Positions 18,771 through 28,085 of a stretch of 64,000 nucleotides of DNA are shown here, piece after piece (position 1 is the first letter of the stretch; each line of letters starts with the position of its first letter). A model generated the notes under the pieces. That model was not told the DNA's origin. It was given only the letters and a program-made list of their open reading frames with translations, and did not search any database. The stretch lies in NCBI GenBank assembly GCA_016868305.1, contig VGHK01000005.1:1-64000 (forward strand), written 5' to 3'. The translations under genes were made by a program, and so were the position numbers. This stretch comes from Betaproteobacteria bacterium (lineage in GTDB: Bacteria > Pseudomonadota > Gammaproteobacteria > Burkholderiales > Burkholderiaceae_A).

Positions 18771-18803
18771 GGTTACATGAAATAAAAAGGGTAGCTGATT
18801 TCT

Positions 18804-19865
18804 ATGCGCTTAAACATTTATTGCAATGCGGAGATAAAGCCGAAGAGTTGGTGCAGCAAAAGGCTGGGCATCACACTCTGCCTCGCCGTCATGCTTACGC
18901 TGCCTGCAGTATCGGCGCTACCACAATCAACAGTGCGCACGAAACCCGAGGAAAAAGTGGTCGCCCGCATTATGCAGAGCGTGGTAACGGTACAGGCCAT
19001 CGCCAGCCCTAATGCCGCTAGCGCCCAGAGTCTCGGGCCTTACCGCGAAGGTTCCGGCATCGTCATAGACCGCGATACCATTGTTACCGTAGGCTACCTG
19101 CTCATCGAAGCCGAGACGGCTGACATCATCGATAACCAGGGCCGAAAGATCCCCACAACAATACTGGGGCATGATCCGGTCAGTGGCTTTGGCCTTCTGA
19201 AGACATTGATTCCTTTAAAACAATTCCCTGTGACCTTGGGAGACTCCGACCTCCTAGCCTCGCCGCAGCGGCTGCTCACCCTGGGGCAGGGGGAGTCCGA
19301 GGTTACCGAACTCCTGCTCGCGTCTCGAAAGCCCTTCGCGGGAAACTGGGAGTATCTGGTGGATGCTCCCCTACTAACGATACCCGCAGTTAATAACTGG
19401 AGCGGCGCCGGGCTGTTTGATGACCGAGGCGCCCTGGTGGGTCTGGGCTCGCTCCTTGTCGCCGATGCAACCGATGAGCCCAGGCCCCGCCCCGGAAACT
19501 TGTACATTCCGATCAATTTATTTAAGTCGGTTCTGCCGGATCTACTCAGGTTTGGTCGTCGGTCTGGCCCTGCCCAGCCCTGGCTCGGAGTCCATAGCGA
19601 ACCCCATCCTCAAGGGGGGTTGGTTATCCAACGGATTGCCGCCAAAAGCCCGGCTGAGCTGGCCGGACTGCAGCAGGGAGATCGCATTCTGGCGCTACAA
19701 GACCAGGCTATTCTCAGCCTTGCTGACTTCTATCGTCGAATCTGGGCATCGGGACCAACCGGCAGCGCGCTGGCACTGTCGGTCGTGCGTGAAGGCGTTA
19801 CCCTGCGCATTACCCTTATTACGGGCGATAGGCTCAAGGCACAACAGCGCCCTTCTGGTGTTTAA
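18804..19865 (+). CDS. HtrA/DegP-like periplasmic protein, probably catalytically dead
   Basis: A 353-residue exported protein with a signal peptide (LGITLCLAVMLTLPAVSA), a trypsin-like domain and one PDZ domain (from about residue 255: PWLGVHSEPHPQGGLVIQRI). In active HtrA proteases the catalytic His is in TNAHV; here the same place reads IVTVGYLLIEAE, with Tyr98 instead. The Asp region is GHDPVSGFGLLK, and the Ser loop is NWSGAGLF in place of GNSGGPL. With the His missing, ordinary proteolysis is unlikely; a chaperone, scaffold or sensor role is possible. It leads a plus-strand run of four closely spaced genes into the glucan locus. Confidence 0.85.
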   Translation: MRLNIYCNAEIKPKSWCSKRLGITLCLAVMLTLPAVSALPQSTVRTKPEEKVVARIMQSVVTVQAIASPNAASAQSLGPYREGSGIVIDRDTIVTVGYLLIEAETADIIDNQGRKIPTTILGHDPVSGFGLLKTLIPLKQFPVTLGDSDLLASPQRLLTLGQGESEVTELLLASRKPFAGNWEYLVDAPLLTIPAVNNWSGAGLFDDRGALVGLGSLLVADATDEPRPRPGNLYIPINLFKSVLPDLLRFGRRSGPAQPWLGVHSEPHPQGGLVIQRIAAKSPAELAGLQQGDRILALQDQAILSLADFYRRIWASGPTGSALALSVVREGVTLRITLITGDRLKAQQRPSGV

Positions 19866-19881
19866 TGAGGACTGACGCATC

Positions 19882-20091
19882 ATGAAAGAATGGCTTCTCA
19901 TTGTTTGGATCGGAACTTCTACGAATATGCAGGTGGTAGAGCAGCACTGGTCTGAATCCGCCTGCCAGGCGCGTATGAAAGAGGTACAGGAGCAGGTCGG
20001 CGAGTCGTTTACTGTAGCCTGCACCCAAGACCTCAAAGAAGGCCGGTCCCAGTTACCCAAGCGCGTTCAGGGTGTGGGTGTAACCAAGTAG
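19882..20091 (+). CDS. Small conserved-looking protein of unknown function
   Basis: A 69-residue ORF preceded by GAGGA ten bases before its ATG and only 16 bp after the HtrA-like gene. It opens with a short hydrophobic segment (MKEWLLIVWIGTS) and has two cysteines (SACQARM, FTVACTQDL). The coding frame looks genuine from the ribosome site and spacing. I do not recognise a family; a small exported or membrane-attached protein is possible. Confidence 0.6.
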   Translation: MKEWLLIVWIGTSTNMQVVEQHWSESACQARMKEVQEQVGESFTVACTQDLKEGRSQLPKRVQGVGVTK

Positions 20092-20113
20092 TCTGCGGTC
20101 GAAACCCCTGGGT

Positions 20114-20767
20114 ATGACCCTGCCCTCAGAGGCCGAGATACAGAGAGTCTCGATTGCGAAATACCAGAGGCGTGCCGCAGGCTATGACAAGTCATGCGGG
20201 CCCACCTGGCCCATTCGCACCCGGGCTATCGCTGGTCTGCAGCTGCAGCCCGGGGAGGTGGTCCTCGACGTGGGCTGTGGTACCGGACTGAGCCTGCCAC
20301 TTTTGCAGTCGGCCGTGGGAACATCCGGTAAGGTCTACGGCTTTGACCAAAGCCCCGATATGCTGGCGAAGGCCCTGCACCGGGTGCAGACAGAAGGCTG
20401 GTCGCAGGTAGAGGTCTTTGCTTGCAGCGCCCAGTCTCTCACCCTTCCCCAGAAGGTAGACGCCTTTTTGTTTCACTACACGCATGACATTCTGCGATCC
20501 CCCACAGCCATTTCCCGGTTGCTGGCCTGGGCCAAGCCCGGTGCACGGGTTGCTATTGCAGGCATTCAATATTTTCCTGCATGGATGGCGCCACTCAACC
20601 TCTGGGTCTACTTCAAGAACTATGGCTATAACGGCGCACCAGGCGACCTTCGATCGCCCTGGGACCGCATCGCCCCGTATCTCGATGACTTTGAAAGAAC
20701 CTCTACCCAATGGGGCATGGGCTACATTGCCTTCGGACGGGTAAAGGCAATCCCCTCAGACGCATGA
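20114..20767 (+). CDS. SAM-dependent methyltransferase (class I)
   Basis: A 217-residue Rossmann-fold methyltransferase. Motif I is VVLDVGCGTGLSLPLL, motif II region KVYGFDQSPDMLAKAL, and the post-motif DAFLFHYTHDILRSP is where the acceptor site would be. Overall it resembles small-molecule methyltransferases of the UbiE/Methyltransf_11/25 type, but the substrate cannot be read. Its TGA overlaps the ATG of the sulfatase-fold gene (ATGA), so the two are translationally coupled, which hints at a role in envelope or glucan modification. Confidence 0.8.
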   Translation: MTLPSEAEIQRVSIAKYQRRAAGYDKSCGPTWPIRTRAIAGLQLQPGEVVLDVGCGTGLSLPLLQSAVGTSGKVYGFDQSPDMLAKALHRVQTEGWSQVEVFACSAQSLTLPQKVDAFLFHYTHDILRSPTAISRLLAWAKPGARVAIAGIQYFPAWMAPLNLWVYFKNYGYNGAPGDLRSPWDRIAPYLDDFERTSTQWGMGYIAFGRVKAIPSDA

Positions 20768-22398
20768 ACCAGAAAGGCTGGTTGCCGGGGCTCGCCGCAC
20801 TGGTGATCTTGAATGGCCTGTTGAGCTTCACCGCCTGGTGGCCAACCCCTGCGGTGCTTCCCGATCTTCGCATTGCGCCCGAGTTCGTCCTGCTCTGGCT
20901 GACACTCTTGCTTATTGCGCGACTGCACGGAAGCCTGGCGCGACCCCTACTCTGGACACTCACGTTAATCTACTCCGTATTTGTCTTCGCCCGTTATCTT
21001 GATGTCACCGCGCCCGCGCTCTTTGGCAGATCCGTAAGCCTCTACTGGGACATTCCCCAGATCCCTCGGTTTCTCTGGGTATCCGCCTCCGAGGGGCCAT
21101 GGTGGCTCGGCCCCTTAACGATTGCCAGCATGGGAATCGGCATCAGTATTCTGGTGGGGCTGATTTCCTGGTCGATCCGTATGGCCACCAGCAGCCTTGC
21201 CATCCCGCTCTGCAAAAGGCCCTGGCTCTGGATCGTCACAGGCTTGGCAACCGCTCTGATTTCGGCAAACTATGCGGGCGTTCAGGCAACCTGGCCGTAT
21301 GTCTCTAAGCCGGTCATTCCCACCTACTACCAACAGTTGGAAATCCTATGGGATGCCCAGTCACCGAAGTCTCTTGCGCGCCTATTGCCCGATGAAACCC
21401 CCATTGAATCGGCACTGAGGCATCCGCCTGATGCCGTGCTCGGGCAGCTCAGGCAGCGTGACCTCAGCATTATCTTTTTAGAATCGTTCGGGGCCATGCT
21501 CTACGATGACCCCCAGGCAGCCAAGGACACTGCCGCCGCACGAAACGCCCTACACCAGGCCATTACCGCAAGCGGACGCAGTGTGGTCACAGCCTTTTAC
21601 CGTTCTCCTACGATCGGTGGCGCCTCTGACCTTGCGCATATGTCTGTACTGTCTGGCGTAGACCTAAGCGACCCTCGGCGTCACGATCTGCTGCTCACTA
21701 CGGGCAGGCCCACCCTCATTCAACTCTTACAGACAAAAGGGTATGAGGCCTTCGGTCTTTACCATGCCGTCTCTTGGCCCTGGCCGGAACGCGTTTTCTA
21801 CCGGTTCGACCACTACCTTGATGGGCCGTCTCTGGGCTACCAGGGACCCCCACTCGGATTCTGGTCCATTCCCGACCAATTTGCCATCGCACGGTTTATG
21901 GATCTGCATCCGATTCGGCCGGAAACCCCGCCCCGGTTTCTTCTTTTCCCCACAATCACATCGCACTTTCCCTTCAGCCCCGTGCCCCCCTATCAGCCAG
22001 ACTGGCGGCAGGTTCTCACCGAGAAGCCTTTCGGCGACAGAGATACCGAAATTGCCTTAGCCGAGAAACCCAACTGGCGCAATATGCGCCCCGACTACCT
22101 ACGCATGGTGAACTATGTTTATCAGTGGCTCAGCGGATTTTTTCTTCTGCCAGAGTCACGCGATACGGTCTATCTGCTTATCGGGGATCACCAGCCCACG
22201 GCAAACGTCAGCGGAGAGGGCGTGACATGGGATGTCCCGGTTCATATCATCAGCAGAGACCCCAGCCTGTTGCAGCCACTTCTCGCGGCTGGATTCTCCG
22301 AAGGGCTAAACGCCAGCCGCGCGATACTAGGAGGCCTGCACGAGCTACCCGCCCTTTTGCTTCAGGTCTGGTCAACTCCGGCCCCCGGCAGGCCGTAG
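20764..22398 (+). CDS. Membrane sulfatase-fold transferase (LtaS/OpgB-like)
   Basis: A 544-residue protein with about five N-terminal membrane segments (e.g. LVILNGLLSFTAWW, PLLWTLTLIYSVFVFARYL) and a periplasmic alkaline-phosphatase/sulfatase domain. Metal-site motifs of the LtaS/OpgB group are seen: SIIFLESFGAML, a nucleophile-region SPTIGGASDLAHMSVLSG, and LLIGDHQP. Such enzymes move phosphoglycerol or phosphoethanolamine from lipids to glycans. Given the two GH17 membrane proteins that follow, decoration of a periplasmic glucan is the best guess. The start is the ATG at 20764 overlapping the methyltransferase stop, not the tracked 20710. Its 3' end overlaps the next gene by 37 bp. Confidence 0.8.
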   Translation: MNQKGWLPGLAALVILNGLLSFTAWWPTPAVLPDLRIAPEFVLLWLTLLLIARLHGSLARPLLWTLTLIYSVFVFARYLDVTAPALFGRSVSLYWDIPQIPRFLWVSASEGPWWLGPLTIASMGIGISILVGLISWSIRMATSSLAIPLCKRPWLWIVTGLATALISANYAGVQATWPYVSKPVIPTYYQQLEILWDAQSPKSLARLLPDETPIESALRHPPDAVLGQLRQRDLSIIFLESFGAMLYDDPQAAKDTAAARNALHQAITASGRSVVTAFYRSPTIGGASDLAHMSVLSGVDLSDPRRHDLLLTTGRPTLIQLLQTKGYEAFGLYHAVSWPWPERVFYRFDHYLDGPSLGYQGPPLGFWSIPDQFAIARFMDLHPIRPETPPRFLLFPTITSHFPFSPVPPYQPDWRQVLTEKPFGDRDTEIALAEKPNWRNMRPDYLRMVNYVYQWLSGFFLLPESRDTVYLLIGDHQPTANVSGEGVTWDVPVHIISRDPSLLQPLLAAGFSEGLNASRAILGGLHELPALLLQVWSTPAPGRP

Positions 22399-24041
22399 AC
22401 CAGGCCTGTCATGACCAACAACACCGCCATCGTGACCGCCTGAGGATTTTCTAGCCCCTCTAGCAAGGCCAATCCGATTCCTGCGAGGCCGGCAGTCACC
22501 GCCATGACGCGCAGCAGCCACGGACGCCAGCACTGGTAGGCCCACACCGCGTCGCTCAGGCGCCATGCAGCGGCAAACACCACTGGGCCAAGCAGTAACG
22601 GCCAGCCAAACGGGCGATAGCGCCCATCCATGATCAGCCAATAGACCTGCCAGAGCACCAGACAGAGCCACAGAAATATCAGCCCCCGAAGCAGATGGTC
22701 CGTCTGATGTAACAGCCTTGGGTCGTCCCCGAAAAGGCCGCCAGTGGTCGCAATGCCCTTATCACGCGCCTTGTCATATCCGGCAATAGCAATGGCGAAA
22801 CTATGACCACCAGCCTGCCGGGGCAGACGAAGGGCGAGACCAAGACAAAGCGCTGTGGAAATAAAAACGCCGGCCATGGCAACGCCCCACTCGGCTGCAG
22901 TGCGACTCCATAGCCATGCCATTTCGGTCTGAACGGCTGCTAATCCAGCGATCAACAGCCCGATGGACAGAGCCCACCGAAGACGCGGCCCTGCCAGTAG
23001 CAATAGGCTCCAGCCGGCCATCAGACCTGTCAGAAAAACCCAGGATTGCGTCTGCGACAACGACTGGGTCCAGTCAACCCGTCGGCTTCCATCAGAGGCA
23101 AAGACGCCCCAGGAACCTCCCATTGCCCCCTCCTGTACCCGCTTCCAAGGCTGATCAAAGGACTCAATCAGGTTGAAATCAATAGGCGTGACATCCTGAC
23201 GCGTCAGTAGGCCATGCACAAAGTAACGCTGCTCCTGCACTCCTGGTAGCGCAGGCCCTCGCGCCCGCCCCCAGGCCGGCCAGCCAGTCTCTCCCACCCA
23301 GACAGGCAGTGGAGAGAAAAGCCTTTGCATCTCGGCATAGCGCTCGTGCACATAGTCGACCGCCCGAGAGACCCCAACCGGATCATCCTCCCAGTAGGGA
23401 AGGATATGCACCGTTACCAGGTCGGTATGCGGCAGTAGATCCTGGGCATACCGCTGCCAAAAAGCCCAGACATCGGCATAGGTAACCGGGATAGCGAGCG
23501 CTGCCCGCAGCTCCGAAAGAAGCTTAGCCAGTTCCCCAACCGGCAGGTCACCGCGCAATAAGACTTCGTTACCCAGAATCACCATCTCAATCACATCGGG
23601 ATACTCTCGAGCCAGAGCTACCGCGCGTGCAATCTCGCGGCGATTGGCCTGCCGATCTGGGCCAATCCAGACACCCATGCGCAGGCGCAGCCCCATAGAC
23701 CGGGCAAGTTCAGGAATCGCCTCCATTCCTTGGTCGAGGCCGTAGGTACGCAGGCAGGGGCTTATGGTCCGGATCTGCTGCAGATCCCGCTGCAACTGCT
23801 CTCGCGAGAAGCGCAGCATCGGGTCGAAGGGTGAATCGGCGGGGTGCCGAAAAGGGGCATACGATACGCATGGCAGAATGGCAGAAGGCAAGGGTGCCAG
23901 CGGCCTCTCCCAGAATCGCTGTCCTGCCCAAAGGCTCAGGCCCAGACAGGCAGCAAAAATAACCGCCAAGGCTGCACGAGGGCTGACGCCTGAGCGCCAT
24001 ATCTTGTCTGCGGTGTCATGCATTCTCGATAAACCTGTCAC
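22362..24041 (-). CDS. GH17-domain membrane protein, NdvC-like
   Basis: A 559-residue protein with an N-terminal anchor (ALAVIFAACLGLSLWAG), a GH17 (1,3-beta-glucanase/transglycosylase) domain at about 55-330, and a C-terminal half of several membrane helices. The GH17 acid/base glutamate is Glu159 (VILGNE) and the nucleophile Glu251 (WVGETGWP); both are kept. This architecture matches Bradyrhizobium NdvC, needed for beta-1,6 linkages in cyclic beta-1,3/1,6-glucan. The GTG start has GGAAGA five bases upstream. It is divergent from the synthase gene with only 40 bp between starts, and convergent with the sulfatase-fold gene. Confidence 0.82.
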   Translation of the reverse strand: MTGLSRMHDTADKIWRSGVSPRAALAVIFAACLGLSLWAGQRFWERPLAPLPSAILPCVSYAPFRHPADSPFDPMLRFSREQLQRDLQQIRTISPCLRTYGLDQGMEAIPELARSMGLRLRMGVWIGPDRQANRREIARAVALAREYPDVIEMVILGNEVLLRGDLPVGELAKLLSELRAALAIPVTYADVWAFWQRYAQDLLPHTDLVTVHILPYWEDDPVGVSRAVDYVHERYAEMQRLFSPLPVWVGETGWPAWGRARGPALPGVQEQRYFVHGLLTRQDVTPIDFNLIESFDQPWKRVQEGAMGGSWGVFASDGSRRVDWTQSLSQTQSWVFLTGLMAGWSLLLLAGPRLRWALSIGLLIAGLAAVQTEMAWLWSRTAAEWGVAMAGVFISTALCLGLALRLPRQAGGHSFAIAIAGYDKARDKGIATTGGLFGDDPRLLHQTDHLLRGLIFLWLCLVLWQVYWLIMDGRYRPFGWPLLLGPVVFAAAWRLSDAVWAYQCWRPWLLRVMAVTAGLAGIGLALLEGLENPQAVTMAVLLVMTGLVYGLPGAGVDQT

Positions 24042-24081
24042 TCTTCTTCCGGTTGAACAACGCCATGCAAACGCCTAAGGC

Positions 24082-26880
24082 ATGATCCCACCACAGTCTG
24101 CTCCGCCGGTAGTCGTAAAAAGCCTACGCAGGAATCCTGCGCGCGTCATGATGGGCTTGGCTGGCATGATCCTGGTCTTGGCGGCGCACTTTCTTTTCTG
24201 GAGGCTGGGCAACCCTGAGTCAGCCGCACCCCAGATTCATGGTCCCACGGCAGGCATAGCCTACAACGGCTACGGCCGCTGGAACGGCCCCCAGGCAGCA
24301 GCAACGCCTTCTGCCGAAGAGGTCTCAAACGATATAGCGCTCTTGGCTTCGGTTACCAAACGCATACGTACCTACAGCAGCACGGAGATGCCCAGCCTTC
24401 TGGAGCATGCCAGGTCACATGGCCTATCGGTGAGCCTTGGGGCCTGGCTGGATCAAGACTCCCGGCGTAACCACCAGGAGCTCGCTGCTGCTGTCCTTGC
24501 TGCGCAGGCCCACAGCCATGTAGACCGACTTATTCTGGGAAACGAGACGCAGCTCACCAAAAGGCTGCCTGCCCAAGCGCTTTATCAGATACTCGATGAG
24601 ACCCGGGTGCGGCTGCGCACTCCGGTATCCACGGCCGAACCCTGGCATGTCTGGCTATCGCAGCCAGAGATCGCCCGACACGTCGACTTTATTACGGTAC
24701 ACCTCTTGCCCTACTGGGAGGGAATACCCGCCGAGTCAGCAGTGGACTATGCCCTAGATCGCCTGGCCGAGGTGCAGGCACGATTCCCCCGGATGCCCGT
24801 GGTCATTGGAGAAATAGGCTGGCCGAGCCAAGGTACGGTGCAGGGATATGCAAAGGCCTCTCCGCAGATACAGGCGGCATTTATTCGAGAGTTCGTGCAG
24901 CGGGCCGAGGCACTTGGGCTGGACTACTACCTTATGGAGGCCATTGACCAGCCCTGGAAGCGGTTACAAGAGGGCAAGGCAGGCGGCCACTGGGGCATCT
25001 GGGATGTGTCCCGGTCACCGAAATTTGCATGGACAGGGCTGCTTGCGCCAGACCCGCAGGCAACTATGGTCGCGCTCGGGGCCGCTATTCTTGGCCTGGT
25101 GCTTGCGCTCCCAGTCCTCTTTGGAATTAGGCGGATGCGCCTACAGGCACGGGTTACCCTGTTGGTTGGAACGCAGATGATCGGATACGCCTTTGTCTGG
25201 TTCGCCTGCTGGCCGTTCTCAGACTACCTGAGGCCATCCGAGCTTTTTATGGCCCTGGGGCTCATCGCAACAATCACACTCATCGCAGCGCTGATGCTTG
25301 CCCTGCTTTTCGAGTTTAGTGAAGTATTCTGGCCCGGTAGCCTAAGATCCGATCCGCCGATTCCCCTGAGGCTGCAACCCCACGACGCACCCAAGGTGAG
25401 TCTGCATCTAGTCTGCAGCAACGAGCCGCCTGCCATGGTGATTCGGGCGATCGACCAGTTACTGGCAATAGACTGGCCCGCACTGGAAGTTGTGGTGGTC
25501 GACAACAACACCCGTGACCCAGGTCTCGTTGCGCCGCTTGCAGACTTTGTTCGTAGCCGCGCAGACCCTCGGCTGCAGTTCTTTAGCCTGCCGCACTGGC
25601 CAGGGTTTAAGGCAGGTGCCTTGAACTTTGCGCTAGAAAAGTCAGACCTTCAGGCCTCCTGGATTGGGGTGGTAGATGCCGACTATCAGGTGCATGCAGA
25701 CTGGATCGCCCAGTTGGCAGGATACTTTCGCCAAGAGAATGTCGGACTAATACAGGCGCCCCAGGCGCATCGTGACCCCCTTAACCAGCCATTCTTACGA
25801 ATGGCCTATTGGGAATATGAGGGGTTTTTTCGCATTGGTATGCATCACCGTAACCAGCGTAACGCTATCATTCAGCACGGCACCATGACCCTGATCCGTG
25901 CCCAGACCCTCCGAAGACTGGGCGGATGGGACGTCCACTGTCTATGCGAGGACTCGGAACTTGGCCTGCGCATCCTGGCCACTGGTGCCCGGGCAGTATA
26001 TGTTGACCAGGTATACGGAACCGGGTTACTTCCCGCAGACTTCATGGCCTACCGCAGGCAGCGGCGTCGTTGGGCCCACGGGGCTATGCAGATTCTCAAG
26101 TCTCATATAGGGTCAGTTATCGGCCGATCACCACTGCGCCTCGGGCAGCGCTATCACTTTCTTGCAGGCTGGCTGCCTTGGATGGGCGATGCCCTGCACC
26201 TCGTCCTCACGCTTGGGGCAATCGGCTGGAGCCTGGGAACAATCATCGCACCGGCGCTTTTTCCCTTGCCGACCCCAATGCTCGTCGTTCCGCTTCTTGG
26301 GCTGATCCTATTTAGATTAGCCAGCGCACTGGCGCTCTATTCCCGTCGGGTTGACTGCGGGTGGAGAGAGAGCCTTGGCGCAAGCTTAGCCGGAATGGCC
26401 CTCTCCCATATCATTGCCCGAGGGATATTGAGCGGTCTTTCCGGACGCGCTGCCCGCTTTGAGATAACCCGCAAGTCCCGGGAACACAGCCAGGCCCTGA
26501 ACCCCGCCGGCACGCACCGACAGGCTGAAAAAAAATCCTTCAAAGACATCGTCTGGAGCCACCTTGTCGCAGCACGCGAAGAACTACTGCTTCTCGCAAT
26601 ACTGGTTTCTGTGCTGTGCCTGTTCTGGGCTCTGCCACAGTCGCCAGTTATTCCCATAGATAACCGGCTTGCCTGGTCTGCCATCTTGGGGCTTCAGGCA
26701 CTGCCCTACCTGGCTGCAGTCGCCTGTTCCATGCTTAGCGCCATCGGGCAAGCCACTCCCCATGACCAAGAGCGAGTTCAGACAACGACTGCGCGTACGG
26801 TGCATTGGGCCAGCCCAGAAGGTTCGAGATCCGGAATGACTGCCGAAGCAGTGACTCGGAATCCTCAGCCACCAGGTTAA
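24082..26880 (+). CDS. Beta-1,3-glucan synthase with GH17 domain, NdvB-like
   Basis: A 932-residue inner-membrane protein joining a GH17 domain to a family 2 glycosyltransferase. An N-terminal helix (MMGLAGMILVLAAHFLFW) precedes GH17 at ~50-315 with catalytic Glu in LILGNE (~153) and GEIGWPS (~242). After membrane helices (~330-415) the GT2 domain starts at PKVSLHLVCSNEP (~438), with VVDADYQVHADW (~530), the acceptor-site LCEDSELGLRI and RRQRRRWAHGAMQ (~658). C-terminal helices follow. The layout is that of Bradyrhizobium NdvB, which polymerises UDP-glucose into cyclic beta-1,3-glucan. Its last 146 bp overlap the ATP-grasp gene on the other strand, and the final ~40 residues look non-conserved. 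Confidence 0.85.
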   Translation: MIPPQSAPPVVVKSLRRNPARVMMGLAGMILVLAAHFLFWRLGNPESAAPQIHGPTAGIAYNGYGRWNGPQAAATPSAEEVSNDIALLASVTKRIRTYSSTEMPSLLEHARSHGLSVSLGAWLDQDSRRNHQELAAAVLAAQAHSHVDRLILGNETQLTKRLPAQALYQILDETRVRLRTPVSTAEPWHVWLSQPEIARHVDFITVHLLPYWEGIPAESAVDYALDRLAEVQARFPRMPVVIGEIGWPSQGTVQGYAKASPQIQAAFIREFVQRAEALGLDYYLMEAIDQPWKRLQEGKAGGHWGIWDVSRSPKFAWTGLLAPDPQATMVALGAAILGLVLALPVLFGIRRMRLQARVTLLVGTQMIGYAFVWFACWPFSDYLRPSELFMALGLIATITLIAALMLALLFEFSEVFWPGSLRSDPPIPLRLQPHDAPKVSLHLVCSNEPPAMVIRAIDQLLAIDWPALEVVVVDNNTRDPGLVAPLADFVRSRADPRLQFFSLPHWPGFKAGALNFALEKSDLQASWIGVVDADYQVHADWIAQLAGYFRQENVGLIQAPQAHRDPLNQPFLRMAYWEYEGFFRIGMHHRNQRNAIIQHGTMTLIRAQTLRRLGGWDVHCLCEDSELGLRILATGARAVYVDQVYGTGLLPADFMAYRRQRRRWAHGAMQILKSHIGSVIGRSPLRLGQRYHFLAGWLPWMGDALHLVLTLGAIGWSLGTIIAPALFPLPTPMLVVPLLGLILFRLASALALYSRRVDCGWRESLGASLAGMALSHIIARGILSGLSGRAARFEITRKSREHSQALNPAGTHRQAEKKSFKDIVWSHLVAAREELLLLAILVSVLCLFWALPQSPVIPIDNRLAWSAILGLQALPYLAAVACSMLSAIGQATPHDQERVQTTTARTVHWASPEGSRSGMTAEAVTRNPQPPG

Positions 26881-28084
26881 CCACTGCGTACCGATGGCTT
26901 CCCATCCAGGCCAGTTCCCTGTGTACTGAAAAGGGTACGCGCGAAAACTGTGCGAGCTGTGCCCCAGGAAACTCCCGAGACAAAGCCGCTATAGCCCCTT
27001 TTGGCGGACGGGGCGGCAACTCGTCGCGGGCAAAAGCACGCCAGACCAGGCTTGCACCGACCTTCCCAGTAGGTGGCTGTCGAGAAACCGAACTGCCTGT
27101 GCGCCCCAGCGCGATTGCCAAGGCCATAGCATGTGGATTGAGGCCCAAGACCCCGCGATAGAGGTCTCCGAACTGGGAAGACAGCCTCGGGTTAAATTCA
27201 ATGACCGAGATGCGGTCCGAGACCTTATCGTAGAAAAATTCCATATTGAAGAACCCCTGACCGAAACCCACCGCAGCCAGAAAACGCTGGGCTACAGCTA
27301 AGGCCCGTGCGATAACCGTCTGAGGAAGCCTAGAAGGAAATTCCCAGCGCTGAAACGCCTGTGTTCCTGGATAGGACACTGCATCCACCACCCCGAGCAG
27401 ATGGATCCCGGACTGATCCCTATATCCATCCAGGTTGTACTGCGGGTGCCAGACAGGCTCTTCAGCAAGAAACCGGAGAGACGGTCCTGCCTCAGGCAGG
27501 TGTCGCGCAATTGCCTGTTCAAAAGGCGCTAGGAGCCGTCTCATTAGCCAACTATCCGCAGACACATTCGCAAAATAGTCACGCCAGGCCATCGGGCCAT
27601 CGATACCCCGGGCGAGCATCGAAAAGGTCGCCCGCACGGGCTTTAGATAAACGGGAAGCCCGAGAGACTCAGGAGGGCTTTCATTCAGTCGGGCGTCCAC
27701 TGCTGTGAAACGAAGATTCTCTTGCGGACAGACCTGCTGCAATACGCGTCTCGCATACAGCTTGTGCTGACAGGCGAGCACCGCAGCCACGTTCGGGCCG
27801 GCAAGGCCGAGACGCTCGGCAATCATGGCCGCCACAAGGGTGCCGTAGAGTTCATGATGCGACACTACGGCGGCCCAGTTTCTAGCTCGGCCACGCCTAG
27901 CCATCTGGTCAGCATACCGGTCTAGGTCCAGAGTCAAGAGGCGTAACACACCGGAGAGCGAGATCGGATTAAAACCCGCATCGTCAGCAGCTAGGCCCTT
28001 TAGAACCTCGTGGTGGGCAGAGGCATCCCAGTCGTAATTAAATAAAAGACCGACTCGGGTGGGGACTGACCGCGCCATATTCAT
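26735..28084 (-). CDS. ATP-grasp ligase-like protein
   Basis: A protein of about 449 residues that I read as an ATP-grasp enzyme (ATP-driven carboxylate-amine or related ligation). Seen are the central nucleotide-binding part LPVYLKPVRATFSML and the metal-binding SVIEFNPRLSSQFGDLY. The start is taken at the ATG 28084 (MNMARSVPTRVGLLFNYDWD), with AGGT close upstream, one base after the EamA stop; the tracked start lies inside that gene. Substrate unknown. It is coupled to a DMT exporter, so a product made here and exported is conceivable. Its 3' end overlaps the glucan synthase gene by 146 bp. Confidence 0.72.
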   Translation of the reverse strand: MNMARSVPTRVGLLFNYDWDASAHHEVLKGLAADDAGFNPISLSGVLRLLTLDLDRYADQMARRGRARNWAAVVSHHELYGTLVAAMIAERLGLAGPNVAAVLACQHKLYARRVLQQVCPQENLRFTAVDARLNESPPESLGLPVYLKPVRATFSMLARGIDGPMAWRDYFANVSADSWLMRRLLAPFEQAIARHLPEAGPSLRFLAEEPVWHPQYNLDGYRDQSGIHLLGVVDAVSYPGTQAFQRWEFPSRLPQTVIARALAVAQRFLAAVGFGQGFFNMEFFYDKVSDRISVIEFNPRLSSQFGDLYRGVLGLNPHAMALAIALGRTGSSVSRQPPTGKVGASLVWRAFARDELPPRPPKGAIAALSREFPGAQLAQFSRVPFSVHRELAWMGSHRYAVVNLVAEDSESLLRQSFRISNLLGWPNAPYAQSLSELALGHGEWLARWR

Positions 28085-28085
28085 G

